64,000 nt of DNA, taken from the NCBI GenBank assembly GCA_020881915.1, contig JAJFPB010000003.1, forward strand, positions 868,001-932,000. The letters are read 5' to 3'. Under the pieces are notes generated by a model. It saw only the letters and a program-made list of their open reading frames with translations, searched no databases and was not told where the DNA came from. Made by a program: the position numbers and the translations under genes. This DNA is from Paramyrothecium sp. XJ0827 (Eukaryota; Ascomycota; Sordariomycetes; Hypocreales; Stachybotryaceae). The first letter of the stretch is position 1. Every line of letters starts with the position of its first letter. This document shows positions 35,021 to 45,869 of the stretch, piece by piece.

Positions 35021-35706
35021 TGTTGCGATTGACCACGGGCGCACTTGAATCTGGAGCGTGGTGTAGGTCTAATCAGCCTCTCAAAAGTTTCAGTCGAGTC
35101 CGAGTCGGTCAATATCGGCTGAAAAGGGTGCTCAACGCCGAAATACAGCAAATTGGTGCTCGTCACTTGTCGCATATGCTTGTCTCATGTGCTGTGCTAC
35201 CAACGGTCTAGACGTGCACTTGGCGGCTGATGTTTTGTCGAGTAAAATTCTTGTAAGCTTACAACAAATCAGTCCGCCGCATAAAGGGGGTCTTTGGGGG
35301 CCTACCTCTCGATACATATACACCGTGGCATCTCACAATGTAACCCACAGGGCAACCAGCACATCCCAACTGGGCAGTCCGTTCCGTCAAATCCCGTGCA
35401 TGCAGCATATCCCCTCATTCCTTTTGGGGTGGGTATTGTTGCATTGCAGCCACTGACCATAACTGACCATACATAAACTTGTGGCGAGGGTGATATGCAA
35501 GTAATTGTCGGTGTTAAGTTCCTCAATACTACCCACCTCATTTCTGCTAGTAATGCTGGCATACTTAAAAGTCCGACATTCAGTCAGCGCCTGGCTGGCA
35601 AGGCAGCATTGTTTGTTCCTCGCTGTTATTTCAGTTTCTGTCCATCCACAGCGCGGCTCGTTTTACGTGTGATAGCCTTTTAGCTTCTTGATCGATTCGC
35701 CTCGTC
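35021..35706. promoter_or_regulatory. Divergent intergenic region, cupin/UbiA
   Basis: A 686-bp non-coding stretch lies between divergent starts. No gene was found; candidate shared promoter of the two cluster genes. Confidence 0.5.
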
Positions 35707-36705
35707 ATGGCCCCCACACAACAGGGCGCAAAGGCTGCAGCCCAAAAGGGCAAGCAAGACGAGACACTAGCACAGCAGTATGGGGGTCTTCACACTGGCA
35801 AATGGGTCGGCAAGCTGCCAGCGTCCTGGATTCCGTACGTGCAGCTCGCTCGGCTCAGTCCCCCAGTCGGTGTATGCCTCTTCTTCTTCCCTCACCTCTT
35901 CGGCATCTTGCATGCGTTGTTGTTGAAGCAGCTGCCCTTGGATCATACCTTACGTGTGACCGGCCTTATGGTCGTGGGCAGCTTCTTCCTCTCCAACGCG
36001 GCCCATGGGTGGAATGACCTTATAGACGCACCCATCGACAAGCTGGTGACGCGTACGAAGGATCGACCTATTGTCAGAGGCGCTGTCTCACCTCGTGGGG
36101 CATTCATCTTCACGGTTACCCAGACCCTGGCTGGTCTGCTTGTTCTACTTGCATTGCCCGAGGCCACGGCTATAACTGTGATCCCCAGTTTCATCTTCAA
36201 TTTCTACTACCCCTTTTCCAAGCGGCATACCCACTTCACTCAGTTTATCCTTGGCATAAGCCTTGCCTTCGGGTCCAATGTTGCGACAGCTGCCATGGGC
36301 ATAGTACCATGGGAAGAAGATGTGCTCGCCCCAACAGCTTGCCTATTTGGAGCATCGGTGCTCTGGACAGTCATCTACGACACTATATACGCTTTCCAGG
36401 ACGTTGAAGATGACGTCAAGGTAGGCGTGAAGAGCACGGCCGTACTCTTCAGGAACCACGCAAAGCCATTCCTTTGGGTTTGCCTTAGTGCACTGGTCGG
36501 TCTCCTCTCTGCGCACGGTTCCCTGCTAGAACTTGGACTTCCTTACTATGGCATCGCCATTGGCGGATGTGTGGCATCTTTGGGGGCCATGATCATGTAC
36601 GTCGATCTGCAGGAATCAGCCAGTTGTTGGTGGTGGTTCAGATATGGATTCTGGCTGGCCGGAGGATCTGTTGCCGGAGGCTTACTCTCGCAAATTATCT
36701 TGTAA
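35707..36705 (+). CDS. UbiA-family prenyltransferase
   Basis: A single exon encodes 332 residues. Two Asp-rich motifs define the family: NDLIDAPID at residues 103-111, followed by RTKDRPIVRG, and YDTIYAFQDVEDD from residue 224, followed by VGVKSTAVLF. About eight to nine hydrophobic membrane segments are visible. The enzyme transfers a prenyl group from a prenyl diphosphate, with Mg, to an aromatic acceptor in the membrane. It resembles fungal meroterpenoid prenyltransferases more than Coq2: it lacks an obvious mitochondrial presequence and sits among oxidoreductase genes. No polyketide synthase is nearby, so the acceptor may come from primary metabolism (for example a hydroxybenzoate); that is inference. 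Prenyl chain length cannot be read from the sequence. Confidence 0.9.
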   Translation: MAPTQQGAKAAAQKGKQDETLAQQYGGLHTGKWVGKLPASWIPYVQLARLSPPVGVCLFFFPHLFGILHALLLKQLPLDHTLRVTGLMVVGSFFLSNAAHGWNDLIDAPIDKLVTRTKDRPIVRGAVSPRGAFIFTVTQTLAGLLVLLALPEATAITVIPSFIFNFYYPFSKRHTHFTQFILGISLAFGSNVATAAMGIVPWEEDVLAPTACLFGASVLWTVIYDTIYAFQDVEDDVKVGVKSTAVLFRNHAKPFLWVCLSALVGLLSAHGSLLELGLPYYGIAIGGCVASLGAMIMYVDLQESASCWWWFRYGFWLAGGSVAGGLLSQIIL

Positions 36706-36959
36706 GGATGTCATGAGGCTCTGGCCTCGCAAGCGGTTGTCAGGTTGTGTTACTTTTCTTGGGTAGCATGTACGGCGATCCAATGAGCCTTCAGGAACGA
36801 GGTAACATGGTGCCAATGGATTGAGTCAGAAGATATTTTGAGACGCTCATCCATGGAAATATTTTATTGCCGGAATAGGTAGCTGAGATTTTAAGAAAGT
36901 CGACACCTCCTATCTTGGACTACTCATTAAGGGAAATCCGCAACATAGTACTGACAAAC

Positions 36960-38383
36960 CTATAGTCTTGGAGTGCTTTTTGAAGTGAGTCCAGTGGCTA
37001 TCTCATCCCATCTCTCCACAGTAGTCCGCATCACGTCGGTCCCCCACATGTAGTCCTGCCACTGTTTATCTTGCCACCTGTCGTTACTGCTGTCTCTGGT
37101 TGCAGTGCGGATCTGCTCATCTCTTTCCTGTTGTTGGGTGCCATCAGGTAGGTGGAGATGCCTCCCCGTCGAAGCAGCACTTGCCGCAATGCGCTCCGCA
37201 CGGTCCTTGCGTACGACCTCGTAGGCAGATAGCGCTATCGACACGTCCGCAGTGCAAGTAAAGGCGACGGCCAACGTTGCTGCATCCTCTATGCCGTTCG
37301 CGGCGCCCTGGGCGACGTACGGTAGCATGGGATGGCATGCATCACCTGCAAGAGCAATGCTCCCCTTCACCCAGCTCTGAAGAGGCTTGTTCGTTTGTAA
37401 AGGCCACTCAAGCACTTCCGTGTCTGCATGCTCTATCCAGGCACGAATGGCTGGTGACCATGAACTGTAGAATGCAAGCATATCCGCACGGTCACCTTTG
37501 CTTACCCAGACATCCTCATTCTCTGAACAGCCAGGGCGCCTCTCAGGGTGAATCAAGACTATGTTGTAGAGCGAGTGGTTTCTCAGCGGGTATGCCATAA
37601 CGTGTCCTCGTGGTCCCATGTAGCGCATTGCCACATTTTGATCTAGCATCGCTAGTAGCGCACTGTCATGTTCAACCTTCTCTCGAGGGATCAGCAAACG
37701 GTAAGCAGCATCTCCAGTAGACACTGGTTGGTCGAGGGAGCCATCTGAGAGGGTCATTTGCTTCCTCAAGGTGGATCTAATCCCATCAGCAGCAATGATT
37801 GCATTCGCAATGAACGACTTTCTCAAGCCCGTTCGAGAGTCCAAAGCCAAGACCCGGGGCCGGAAAGCCGGATCAATCGCCAGGACGAGATGAGATGTCA
37901 TTATTTGGCATCCACTCTTGAGAACAGCCTGCAATAATATGCGCTGTAAGTCTCCTCTGTGAATGACTCCCATGGGGGCTCCATATCGCTTCCCAATAGC
38001 AGGCATGAAAGGAGAAGCCCCAAGCTCCACGTCATTGTCGTATCGACTTGTACAATGTTAGTTAAGCTGTGTCCAAGTTCTGTAGGCCAGATGCGTAGTC
38101 ATGCATACCGAATGCTTACTTTAGATAGCAAAGAAGTAAACTTTAAAACATCCTCCAGCACCCCAAGTCTATACAGAATGCGGGAAGCATTAGGTGGCAA
38201 CTGAAGACCAGCTCCAACTTCGGAAATTGTCGGGGCGCATTCGAGCAAGGTGACGGAATGACCGGTTTTGGACAATGCTAATGCAGTCGTCAGGCCTGTA
38301 ATGCCGGCTCCAACAACGATGATATGCATTGGCTCAACCGCCCTACGACCAGTATAGGGGTAATCATCATAGAGATCCTCCAT
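36960..38383 (-). CDS. FAD-dependent monooxygenase, salicylate hydroxylase-like
   Basis: Two exons (38383-38109, 38046-36960) give 453 residues; the 62-nt intron has a GTATGC donor and a CTTAACTAAC branch region, and splicing restores VSIRRYDN. A start at 38329 (MHIIVVGAG) is possible and would give 435 residues. Group A flavin monooxygenase marks are present: GAGITGL (FAD ADP-binding), AADGIRST (the DG motif) and GDACHPMLPYVAQGA (the GD motif). Relatives hydroxylate aromatic rings, and some replace a carboxyl by hydroxyl. Next to a UbiA enzyme this would fit conversion of a prenylated hydroxybenzoate to a prenylhydroquinone, which is an inference. No membrane segment is seen. It diverges from oxidase 1 at 39714. 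Confidence 0.88.
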
Positions 38384-39713
38384 ATGGTTGACAGAACGGA
38401 GACAAAGTTCACAAGACGTTAGCAATAGAAAACGATGTATTTGCTCCAACTGGGAATATAAGGAGAATCTCACCCATCTCCTGGCAGTGCGTACGCCACA
38501 TCGACGTACTGGACATGGATTGATCCAATTATAGTGGCGGAAAAGCTCGTGACTTTCGCTATCTAAGAAATTGGTTGATGATAAGAGTTCCAGCTTTTAC
38601 CGGTGTTACAAAGGGCTGCATTACATATCGCACAGCCCCCAGGGGCATTTTTTTGGTTACATTGTGTACCGGTAAGTTGACCAAGACGTTTGGGGTGGCG
38701 ACATCGATGTGGCCTACGCACTGCCAAGGAAATACGCAATAGGACCTGACACATCATACCACGCTGATAAATAAGGACTTTCCGCATATTGTACAGTATG
38801 TGCATAAAATCACGCCAGCCGGTTACACGGCTACCGCAATTGGCTCACCGACTAACCGGCTATGATATGTCAAACCTGCAGGATTTAGGAAGGATGGGTT
38901 TTCGTAGTATAAGGAATCCTGGTGGTGATCAGTCACTGACTTAGACCATGACGAGGAGGCAAAGTACAGGCTGCGATGCACTGAGAAATGACCGAGATGT
39001 GGCCGCTCATCTGGCCCAAGCCAACGGCTAGAATGTGGTTGCATTCGCCTGGCTTACCATCGCCTGCTGTTCCACCACAGGTAGGATAAGGGATTCATTT
39101 GCAGTTCGCCTGTCTGCCTGGCCCGCTTATCTTATACGTTAGCTCTTGGTCTAGGCTTCCATCATGTGGTTGCGTTGCAGGGCGCAGTAAGACTGCATTC
39201 ATCTGCATTAGCCTATTACCTCATCCGATCAATAGCAATTGTTATACACATACGCTTCATCCCCCACCAACAAAAATTGTTCGTTTCACTTGCCTGCGTA
39301 ATTGTACGGAGGTATCGGCCGTAACCCTCCGCTTTGTCAAAAGGCTATGGGCTATATCAAGAGCTCAAGTGACGCGGCACAGGTCTCACCTTCACATCAC
39401 CACCTACGTTGCATTAGGGTTGACTTCATCTACCGGGGCGCGGGAGGGAAGACCCCACCGACAGTGTAGCATAATCTTACCCCTTACCTATTTGGAATTA
39501 GATTAGATGGGTGTATTTCTATCATATCTTCTTACATCTGAACAGCCTACCAACCAACACACGATGCTACTGGTCTGTCAAGTAATAAAAAATTTCGGTT
39601 GCGCCGAACTCCTTTTCAATATGAGCAACGGGCTGTTCTTAAAATCGTAGAGCGTGACTCAAGGCATCTCCATTAACAACACAAATTCTCAGTCCAAATA
39701 GACAAGATAGCCA
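38384..39713. promoter_or_regulatory. Divergent intergenic region, monooxygenase/oxidase 1
   Basis: 1.3 kb without a supported gene lies between divergent starts. It is unusually long for a shared promoter, and relic DNA inside it cannot be excluded. Confidence 0.45.
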
Positions 39714-41446
39714 ATGGCGGCGCTTCCATCCATGCGAGCTGTTGTCAGCTCAGTGCTCTTCTTTTGCATGCACTTAGTGGCATCCTCTCCAGTCCTAAGC
39801 ATTTGTCAACAGCTCGAAGCGAGCTCCAACAGCACCTTCCTTCCCAACAGTGCAGAGTACCCAGCTCTCAGAACCGAGAATTGGTATGAATGCATGCGGT
39901 AACAGATGGGAAACCCTGCTGATATGCCTAGGTCGGAAACCGCATGGAGGACTCCCACCTGCATCTTTCGGCCAACATCAACCGCAGAAGTCCAAAGAGT
40001 TGTCCCACTTCTTGTAAAGGCCAATGTGAAATTTGCTATACGGGCAGGAGGGCACTCGCCTTCACCCAATGCTGGAAACATCGATAATGGAGTTCTCATC
40101 GACCTCGCTGGATTCAATGACATATCCTATAACGCTGACAAAGAAACTGCAACTATGGGCACAGGTCTAAGGTGGCGAGAAGTTTACAGCTACTTGGACC
40201 AACACCAGGTCACCGTGGTTGGGGGCCGCGTTTTAGACGTTGGGGTTGGTGGATTGATATTGGGAGGTAAGTAACACCAATGCTAAAGGGCTTTCGGAGG
40301 AGCTTACACGAAACTAGGCGGACTTTCATATTTATCAGACCTCCATGGACTGGCATGCGACAACGTTGTCAGCTTCAACGTAAGTAGTTGTAAATCAGCT
40401 TTTAACTCTCGTACGGGCTAAACTAACACTGTTTCTTAGGTCGTCCTGGCGAATGGTACCCTGGTCACCGCAAGTACGCGGAGCAATCCAGACCTTTACT
40501 GGGCCTTGAAAGGCGGCGGGAACAACTTTGGTAATAGTCCTCAGTGCTTTAATCAGACACTATCTAACGCCATTTCTTAGGCATTGTGACTTCGGTTACG
40601 CTCCGCACTTATCATATCCATGAAGTATGGGGTGGTATCCAAGTCTTTCCGTTCAACGACTTGTCTAAAGTCTTGAGCGCAATGGCTGTGTACCAAGCAG
40701 TTCCAAACAAGGACCCATATGCAAATGCATTCCTCCAGAGCTTTGTTACGAATGAAACTCTGGGGATCGCTCTGACTCTCATTTATCTGAAACCTGTAGT
40801 TCGACCTACAGCCTTTAGCTCGTTCTACAGTCTTACTCCACAGCTTGATACTACGAAGCGCTCAACCTTCATTGAGTTTCTGAGTGGACAGGGAACTAGC
40901 GGGTTGAAACGGTAGGTTCCTTGTTCCCTGTTAGGAAACTGCACACAGCGCTAAGCTACAGTTAGAATCGATTGGCGTACAACGAGCTTTGTACCAAGCG
41001 CCAGGTTGTACACCTCTATAGGAAAGATACTTCGAACATCTCCCGCTCTGAGCAAGATAAAATCCGTGACAGCTGGATCAGTTGCCATGACATTGCAACC
41101 GATTTCGGAGAATCTGGTCCGTAAAGGTCATGCCAATGGCGGGAACGCTCTGGGGCTAAAAGCAGTCAACCAGACTTGGTTTGTTCTGGATCCTACTTGG
41201 TACTTTGGGACCGATGATAAACTCATACATGCGTCTACGCGAAGTATGCTCACGGAGATTACTACGGCTTCAAGACAGGAGGGGCGGCATCTTCCCTATG
41301 TGTTCATGAACGACGCAGCTTGGGATCAAGCTGTACTTTCAAGTTATGGGGAAAAGAATCTGAAGAAACTGCGAGAGGTGGCCAAACGCTACGATCCTAA
41401 GCGGGTGTTTCAGACTCTTGTTCCTGGAGGATGGAAGCTGTTCTAG
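39714..41446 (+). CDS. Secreted FAD-linked oxidase, berberine-bridge type (oxidase 1)
   Basis: Six exons (39714-39883, 39932-40266, 40318-40379, 40440-40530, 40581-40911, 40966-41446) give 489 residues; introns are 48-60 nt. The last acceptor is TTAG at 40965: the CAG four bases earlier would bring in a stop codon. A signal peptide precedes a PCMH-type FAD domain with [14 protein letters not shown], whose His (about residue 97) is the expected 8-alpha flavin attachment site. [19 protein letters not shown] holds the second flavin loop, where bicovalent enzymes have a Cys; none is here, so attachment is probably through His only. The BBE C-terminal motif lies in the [11 protein letters not shown] region. 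Such enzymes oxidise alcohols or form rings by oxidative C-C or C-O coupling. It is a paralog of the gene at 45870. Confidence 0.9.
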
Positions 41447-41861
41447 ATGAGAAATTTTTATGTACTTAGAGTAGAGTCTTAAGCTGCATGAATGTCAGAA
41501 ACCGGGTTGCTGAATCAGTGAAGAGCGCTATGGGGTGCAGTAATTGTAGACTAATCTCTGAGTAACCCTAGCTACGAGGAAGCAGCGGCTCCTTACTTAG
41601 TTATCTGCGCCCTTAGGGGCTGGAACAGTTGCCGTTTCATGTGTCCTGACAATGTCAAGTCTAGTTCCAGAGTAAAAAAATACATGCTTGAGTTTCTTCA
41701 AACTTGCGGAGAAAATGAGACGACATGGTATTTCCTTGATCTATAGAAGGTCCAAAAAGTCAAAATTCCATTAAGTAGCACGCTTTCCATAAACCATTAT
41801 TAAGATGCAAAATTAGGCCCTCCATCTTATACATGAAATTCAAGAGTACAGTGAACCATCG
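41447..41861. other. Intergenic between convergent genes
   Basis: 415 bp between the stops of oxidase 1 and the rhodopsin-like gene; no gene seen. Confidence 0.6.
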
Positions 41862-43084
41862 CTATGAAATCGTACGCAATTCGACCTCTGACTCGTTAAT
41901 TCGGTGAAATCCGTCCCGTGGTTGCGACCCGTCAATCTTCATTGGGGTATTGGTTGCAGTCGCTCTTGAGGAGTGCGTAGAGTTGTAGGTCTTGATCTTC
42001 TGAGCGGATAGTGTGAACAGATGATACAGTGCTGGTAAGGATGCCCCCACAAGGGCAACAGCTGGCTCAACTTGGGTGGGGATCCAGAATGTGACGCCGT
42101 AGTGGTCGAACTGAGCAGGAACGAAGCGAGACATCAGGTATCGCAGCCCTACTTGATGTTAGTGGGACTCTAGCTATCAGCGCATATCTGCGAGGCGGTG
42201 AACTAACATGTCATATCAGTCGGGGTATATCGCTCCATTTCGAGTACGAAGATCGCAAGTTTGTAGGCTGCTGCCACACTAGCACTGTGACGATGTTAGA
42301 CGACCGCATGCCACAAGTCGCAAACGCTAGAACTTACCCAGCGCCCAGCATAAAGATGCTGACAACTCCCAGACGCTTCCGAAGCGGCATCTGTAGCTTC
42401 CATACAGGAAAGATGGGGAACACCAGCAAGATCACATCGAATGCCATGCTGACACTAAACAATGCGACCTGGGTATAGTAGTAGTAGTAATCATCGCAGT
42501 ATTGGAACCGGACCATGGGGTGCCAGAACATATTTACGGGGTCGCAGATGAATGCCGGAAGGATGGAGAAGACGATGATGTATATGACCTGGAGGACAAG
42601 AAGAGTCCATACTGCGTATTTGAGGCCGGTGCTGTTGCGCTTGACGAAGATCCTCTGGTAGAACAGGATGATGGAGACGCGAATGCTCGCCGACATTATA
42701 GGGTATAGCCATGCCGAAGCCAAGATGCCTTGGAACCATATCTCGTATTCGCGAACGGTAATCTCCCACAGGGGCTTGCCAACACCTGCTCGGAGATTCA
42801 TTATCGCGGCCAGCACCGTCCAGCCAATGTAGAGGATCTATGCAGAGTTAGCGCGAGATCAGCTTTCGGGAGCCGTCCGAGCGACTGACAATCGCCGGAA
42901 TGATGGCATAGTCGTCAATTCCCAGCGTCCGGGATCTCCAGCGATGAACCAAGCGCAGCAAAACCAAACAGGTGGAGATGATGCCCAGCGCTAAACAGGC
43001 GGCAGCGATGGAGTAGACTTTGTGGGTGTCGTTAATCTCCTCCGGAGGAGGGATCAGGCTCGACAGGTCTTCGTTCGCCGCCAT
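41862..43084 (-). CDS. Fungal rhodopsin-like seven-helix membrane protein
   Basis: Four exons (43084-42890, 42837-42338, 42284-42208, 42151-41862) give 353 residues; introns are 52, 53 and 56 nt. The topology fits the fungal rhodopsin-domain family (extracellular N-terminus, seven hydrophobic helices, cytosolic tail). Landmarks are RTLGIDDYAI after helix 1, the SIILFYQRIF helix, an extracellular loop with paired Cys (AFICDP, FQYCDD) and FPIFPVWKLQMPLRKRLGV. The C-terminal tail (about 60 residues) is polar. The family is not a light-driven rhodopsin: no retinal Lys is assigned, and its role is unknown. It is not the short Pyr4-type terpene cyclase, which is about 240 residues. It sits inside the putative cluster, perhaps as transporter, sensor or bystander. 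Confidence 0.82.
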
Positions 43085-43970
43085 CTTGATTGCTGAACTT
43101 TTGCGCAATCTGAAAAACAAGTTGGCGCTTCTGCTAAGATCATTATCTATGAGTGGATTTCCATCGATCGACAGCCACTTCAAGCCTGCCGTCTTTTAGG
43201 GAGGCTTAAGCTTGATACATTGCCGATTGGTTCTGCGATTCAGGTCAAGGGGGGAGGGGTGTGTGGCAAGACAGATACACGCCGTAATACAATCTTTCCC
43301 TGCACCAACGCCAAAACCCGGCTGACGTGTGATCACCGCTCCGTCTGTTAAGGAGGGGCGGAACGGTCAACCGAGCAGGACTCCGCTCCGCTCTGTAAGG
43401 ACTGCTCTCCACGGCTTACGATTGGCTGCGAGTGGATGATGAGGTATCATTGCTACAACCCTTGGCAGGTATGTTGCCGGGGGCTTTTCAGCTTGTCTCA
43501 CCGGTATGCGTGCGATGTTGTTCCACCACACCCCTCATCCCCGCCCGGGCGCCCCCTATGTCTTACAACCATCGTCGAACCTGTGGATTGATTCCTCTGG
43601 TGTTACAGTTCGGCGTGCAGTCGCCTTGGCGCTATCTGCCGACTATTTGTCATTAGGAGATGGTTGCATTCGAGTTGCCTTCGCATTAGGACACCTCCAG
43701 TCCCCTTCTTCGGGCATTCCGAAATCAACACAGGAAGGTAGACAAACCCAGGTGCCTTATCGCGGACGAGGAATTGGGTTAGAAGGTTCACTCCTAGTCA
43801 TCTGCGCGTGTATTGCACAGTCCGTAGTAGGATTGTAGGAAACATTGACCACTGACTCTTCAGGAATTTCCTAACAGGAGTCCGTGTCATATTACAATAA
43901 TAAGCCCGTAAGTGTCCAGATACATAGGGAATGGCCACAAGAAGTGTGGTCAGAATTAGTCTCGACGGGA
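43085..43970. other. Intergenic, no gene seen
   Basis: Non-coding stretch between the rhodopsin-like gene start and the 3' end of the SDR gene; short frames without motifs. Confidence 0.5.
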
Positions 43971-45033
43971 TCACAGAGAACTGAAGTCCCAAAGTGTATC
44001 CGCCTGTTGGATGCCGCTCCACTCCAACGTCTTGTGCCACAAGCGCTCCTGCTTATCCTCGTCCAAGCTCTCTGGTGAGCTCGGCTCCTGTTTCAGGAGC
44101 GTGTAGAAACCTCGTTCGTTCTGAGAACCAATTGCAAGCGCAAGCTTGATGACATCTTGGCTGGCCGTTTTGGCTGTTCTCATCGTGGGGTCGGCGAGTG
44201 TTCGTAGTACAGGCAGAAGAGGCTTGATCAAGAATCTTTGCAAGAGAGGCATGCTGGTGGGAACGTTTGTGCGGAGAGCGCGAGAGTCGGCGATATTGCC
44301 TGGATTCATTGCAACGGCCGTGACCTTCAGTCCTTCGTTCTATGCATGAGCTGTTAGCAATGCGCTTAACCACCAGCTGGCACGAGCTTTGACTAATCCT
44401 TACACGCTGTATGTGCCTGTTCAAGGCGTACATCCAAGACGTGATAGCCAACTTGGAATTGGCATATCTTGCGAAGCCATGGGTCAAGTTCGATTCGGAA
44501 CCGGCCTTGGGGTGAGCAAGCTCGTCGAGGTCCGCAGGAATCGTCGGTGGGATCTTCTCAAACATGTTCTTGCCCGGCCAGTGCGCATCGCTGGAGAACA
44601 ACAGAACACGGCCACCGTCCGGTCCAAAGTGATCAAGCAGCCTAATAACGAGCGCTGAATGGGAGATGTGATTCACCTGGAAGGTCTTCTCGTAACCGTC
44701 CCCGGTAAGGTCGACTTCTCCAACCAAGTTCCAATAGAAGGCATTGCAAATAATGGACTTGAGGGGGGGATAGGTGCCCTTCGCGATGCCGGCCGCGATA
44801 CCATCGGCAAAGCTCTTGACGTCGGGAAGACTTGCAAGGTCAAGTTTCTGGATAAATACCTTGGCCTTAGGGTATTGAGAGACTACATCCCTAAGTTTCT
44901 TGGTGTTGGAATCCCCATCCGAGTCATCTCTCACGGTCAGGACGGCGGTGAGGTCGGCATGGTTTTGGAGCAGATATTCAACGGCCGGGATAGCGATGGA
45001 GCTATTAGCACCAGTGAGAATGACAGTGCCCAT
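43971..45033 (-). CDS. SDR-family reductase (extended-substrate type)
   Basis: Two exons (45033-44404, 44339-43971) give 332 residues; the 64-nt intron has a GTAAGG donor and a GCTAAC branch point. The N-terminus MGTVILTGANSSIAIPA is a Rossmann loop with the form TGANSSIA instead of the common TGxxxGIG. NHISHSAL gives the structural Asn, FSSDAHWPG the active-site Ser and RYANSKLA the Tyr and Lys (YxxxK). VAMNPGNIADSRA follows the usual PG motif. It is a reductase or dehydrogenase of unknown substrate; in the cluster it could reduce a carbonyl or oxidise an alcohol. Its start faces oxidase 2 across 0.84 kb. Reading through the intron would end at a stop within the following 116 codons, so splicing is needed for the C-terminus. 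Confidence 0.85.
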
Positions 45034-45869
45034 CGTGGCTTTTGTGTGTCTGGGTCTCCGTACTAACGTGAGTAGAAAGGGTGGAAGCGCTGACTGACGA
45101 ACAGGGTAGTTGGTGCCTCGGCGTCGTTAGTCTGAACGCAAGAGTTGGGATAGGCCTCAGGTCAGAAAGGCGCTCAGGGTGGGGAGCGATAATGAGCTTG
45201 TCAATTTGTTGGTTATTTACTCTCTTGCCTTGAGAGTGCGAATGTGTAGATGGCGCTGACATGGGTACGAGGTCCGCCACGCACGCACGTATCACCTCAT
45301 GCAAGGGAGAAGCAAGCCTTGGCGGCGCCATTCTATAGTCTCCATCAGTAATTGCATGGTGCCGCACTTTTTAGGTAGCATTCATTCATACAACCTCGGA
45401 GTTAATCACGCAGTTCCCCCTTTTGCCTTCGGCTGACTGTTATTTCCGAGACATGATACTCGTGTTACGATGCGTCCAGCCGGTCGAGTCTATTGGTTGT
45501 CACGCACATACGCACGCATACGCACCCTTGGCAACACCTGAACCGCGCACACCCTCCCTGGCTGTTGGCCATGCCGCACAGTCCTGAATGGGGATGGATG
45601 TGATGCGAAATACCTGTTAGGACCAGGGCTCCTGCTGTGTCCACAGCGCCCTGAGGAAGTAGCACAGCAGCCCTCGCTCGCCGTAGGGGGCCGCCCGTAA
45701 TAAACAGCCTGCCATTTTGCCATTGCCATTGCCATTGCCAAAAGCAACGCATGTAAGCATGTTGAAACCATAAATCAAGCACTGTGTAGCATCTATAAGG
45801 TAGCATGGAGAGCATCTGTACGACCCCAATGATTACCATTTCCCTCTGTTCTGCGTCAAATCACATGCA
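45034..45869. promoter_or_regulatory. Divergent intergenic region, SDR/oxidase 2
   Basis: 836 bp between divergent starts, without a gene. It holds a small CCATTG tandem repeat at 45713-45740 and a run of CGCATA/CACG words near 45495-45530. Confidence 0.5.
45713..45740. repeat. (CCATTG)n short tandem repeat
   Basis: About four units, the first imperfect, in the divergent promoter between the SDR and oxidase 2. Confidence 0.75.
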
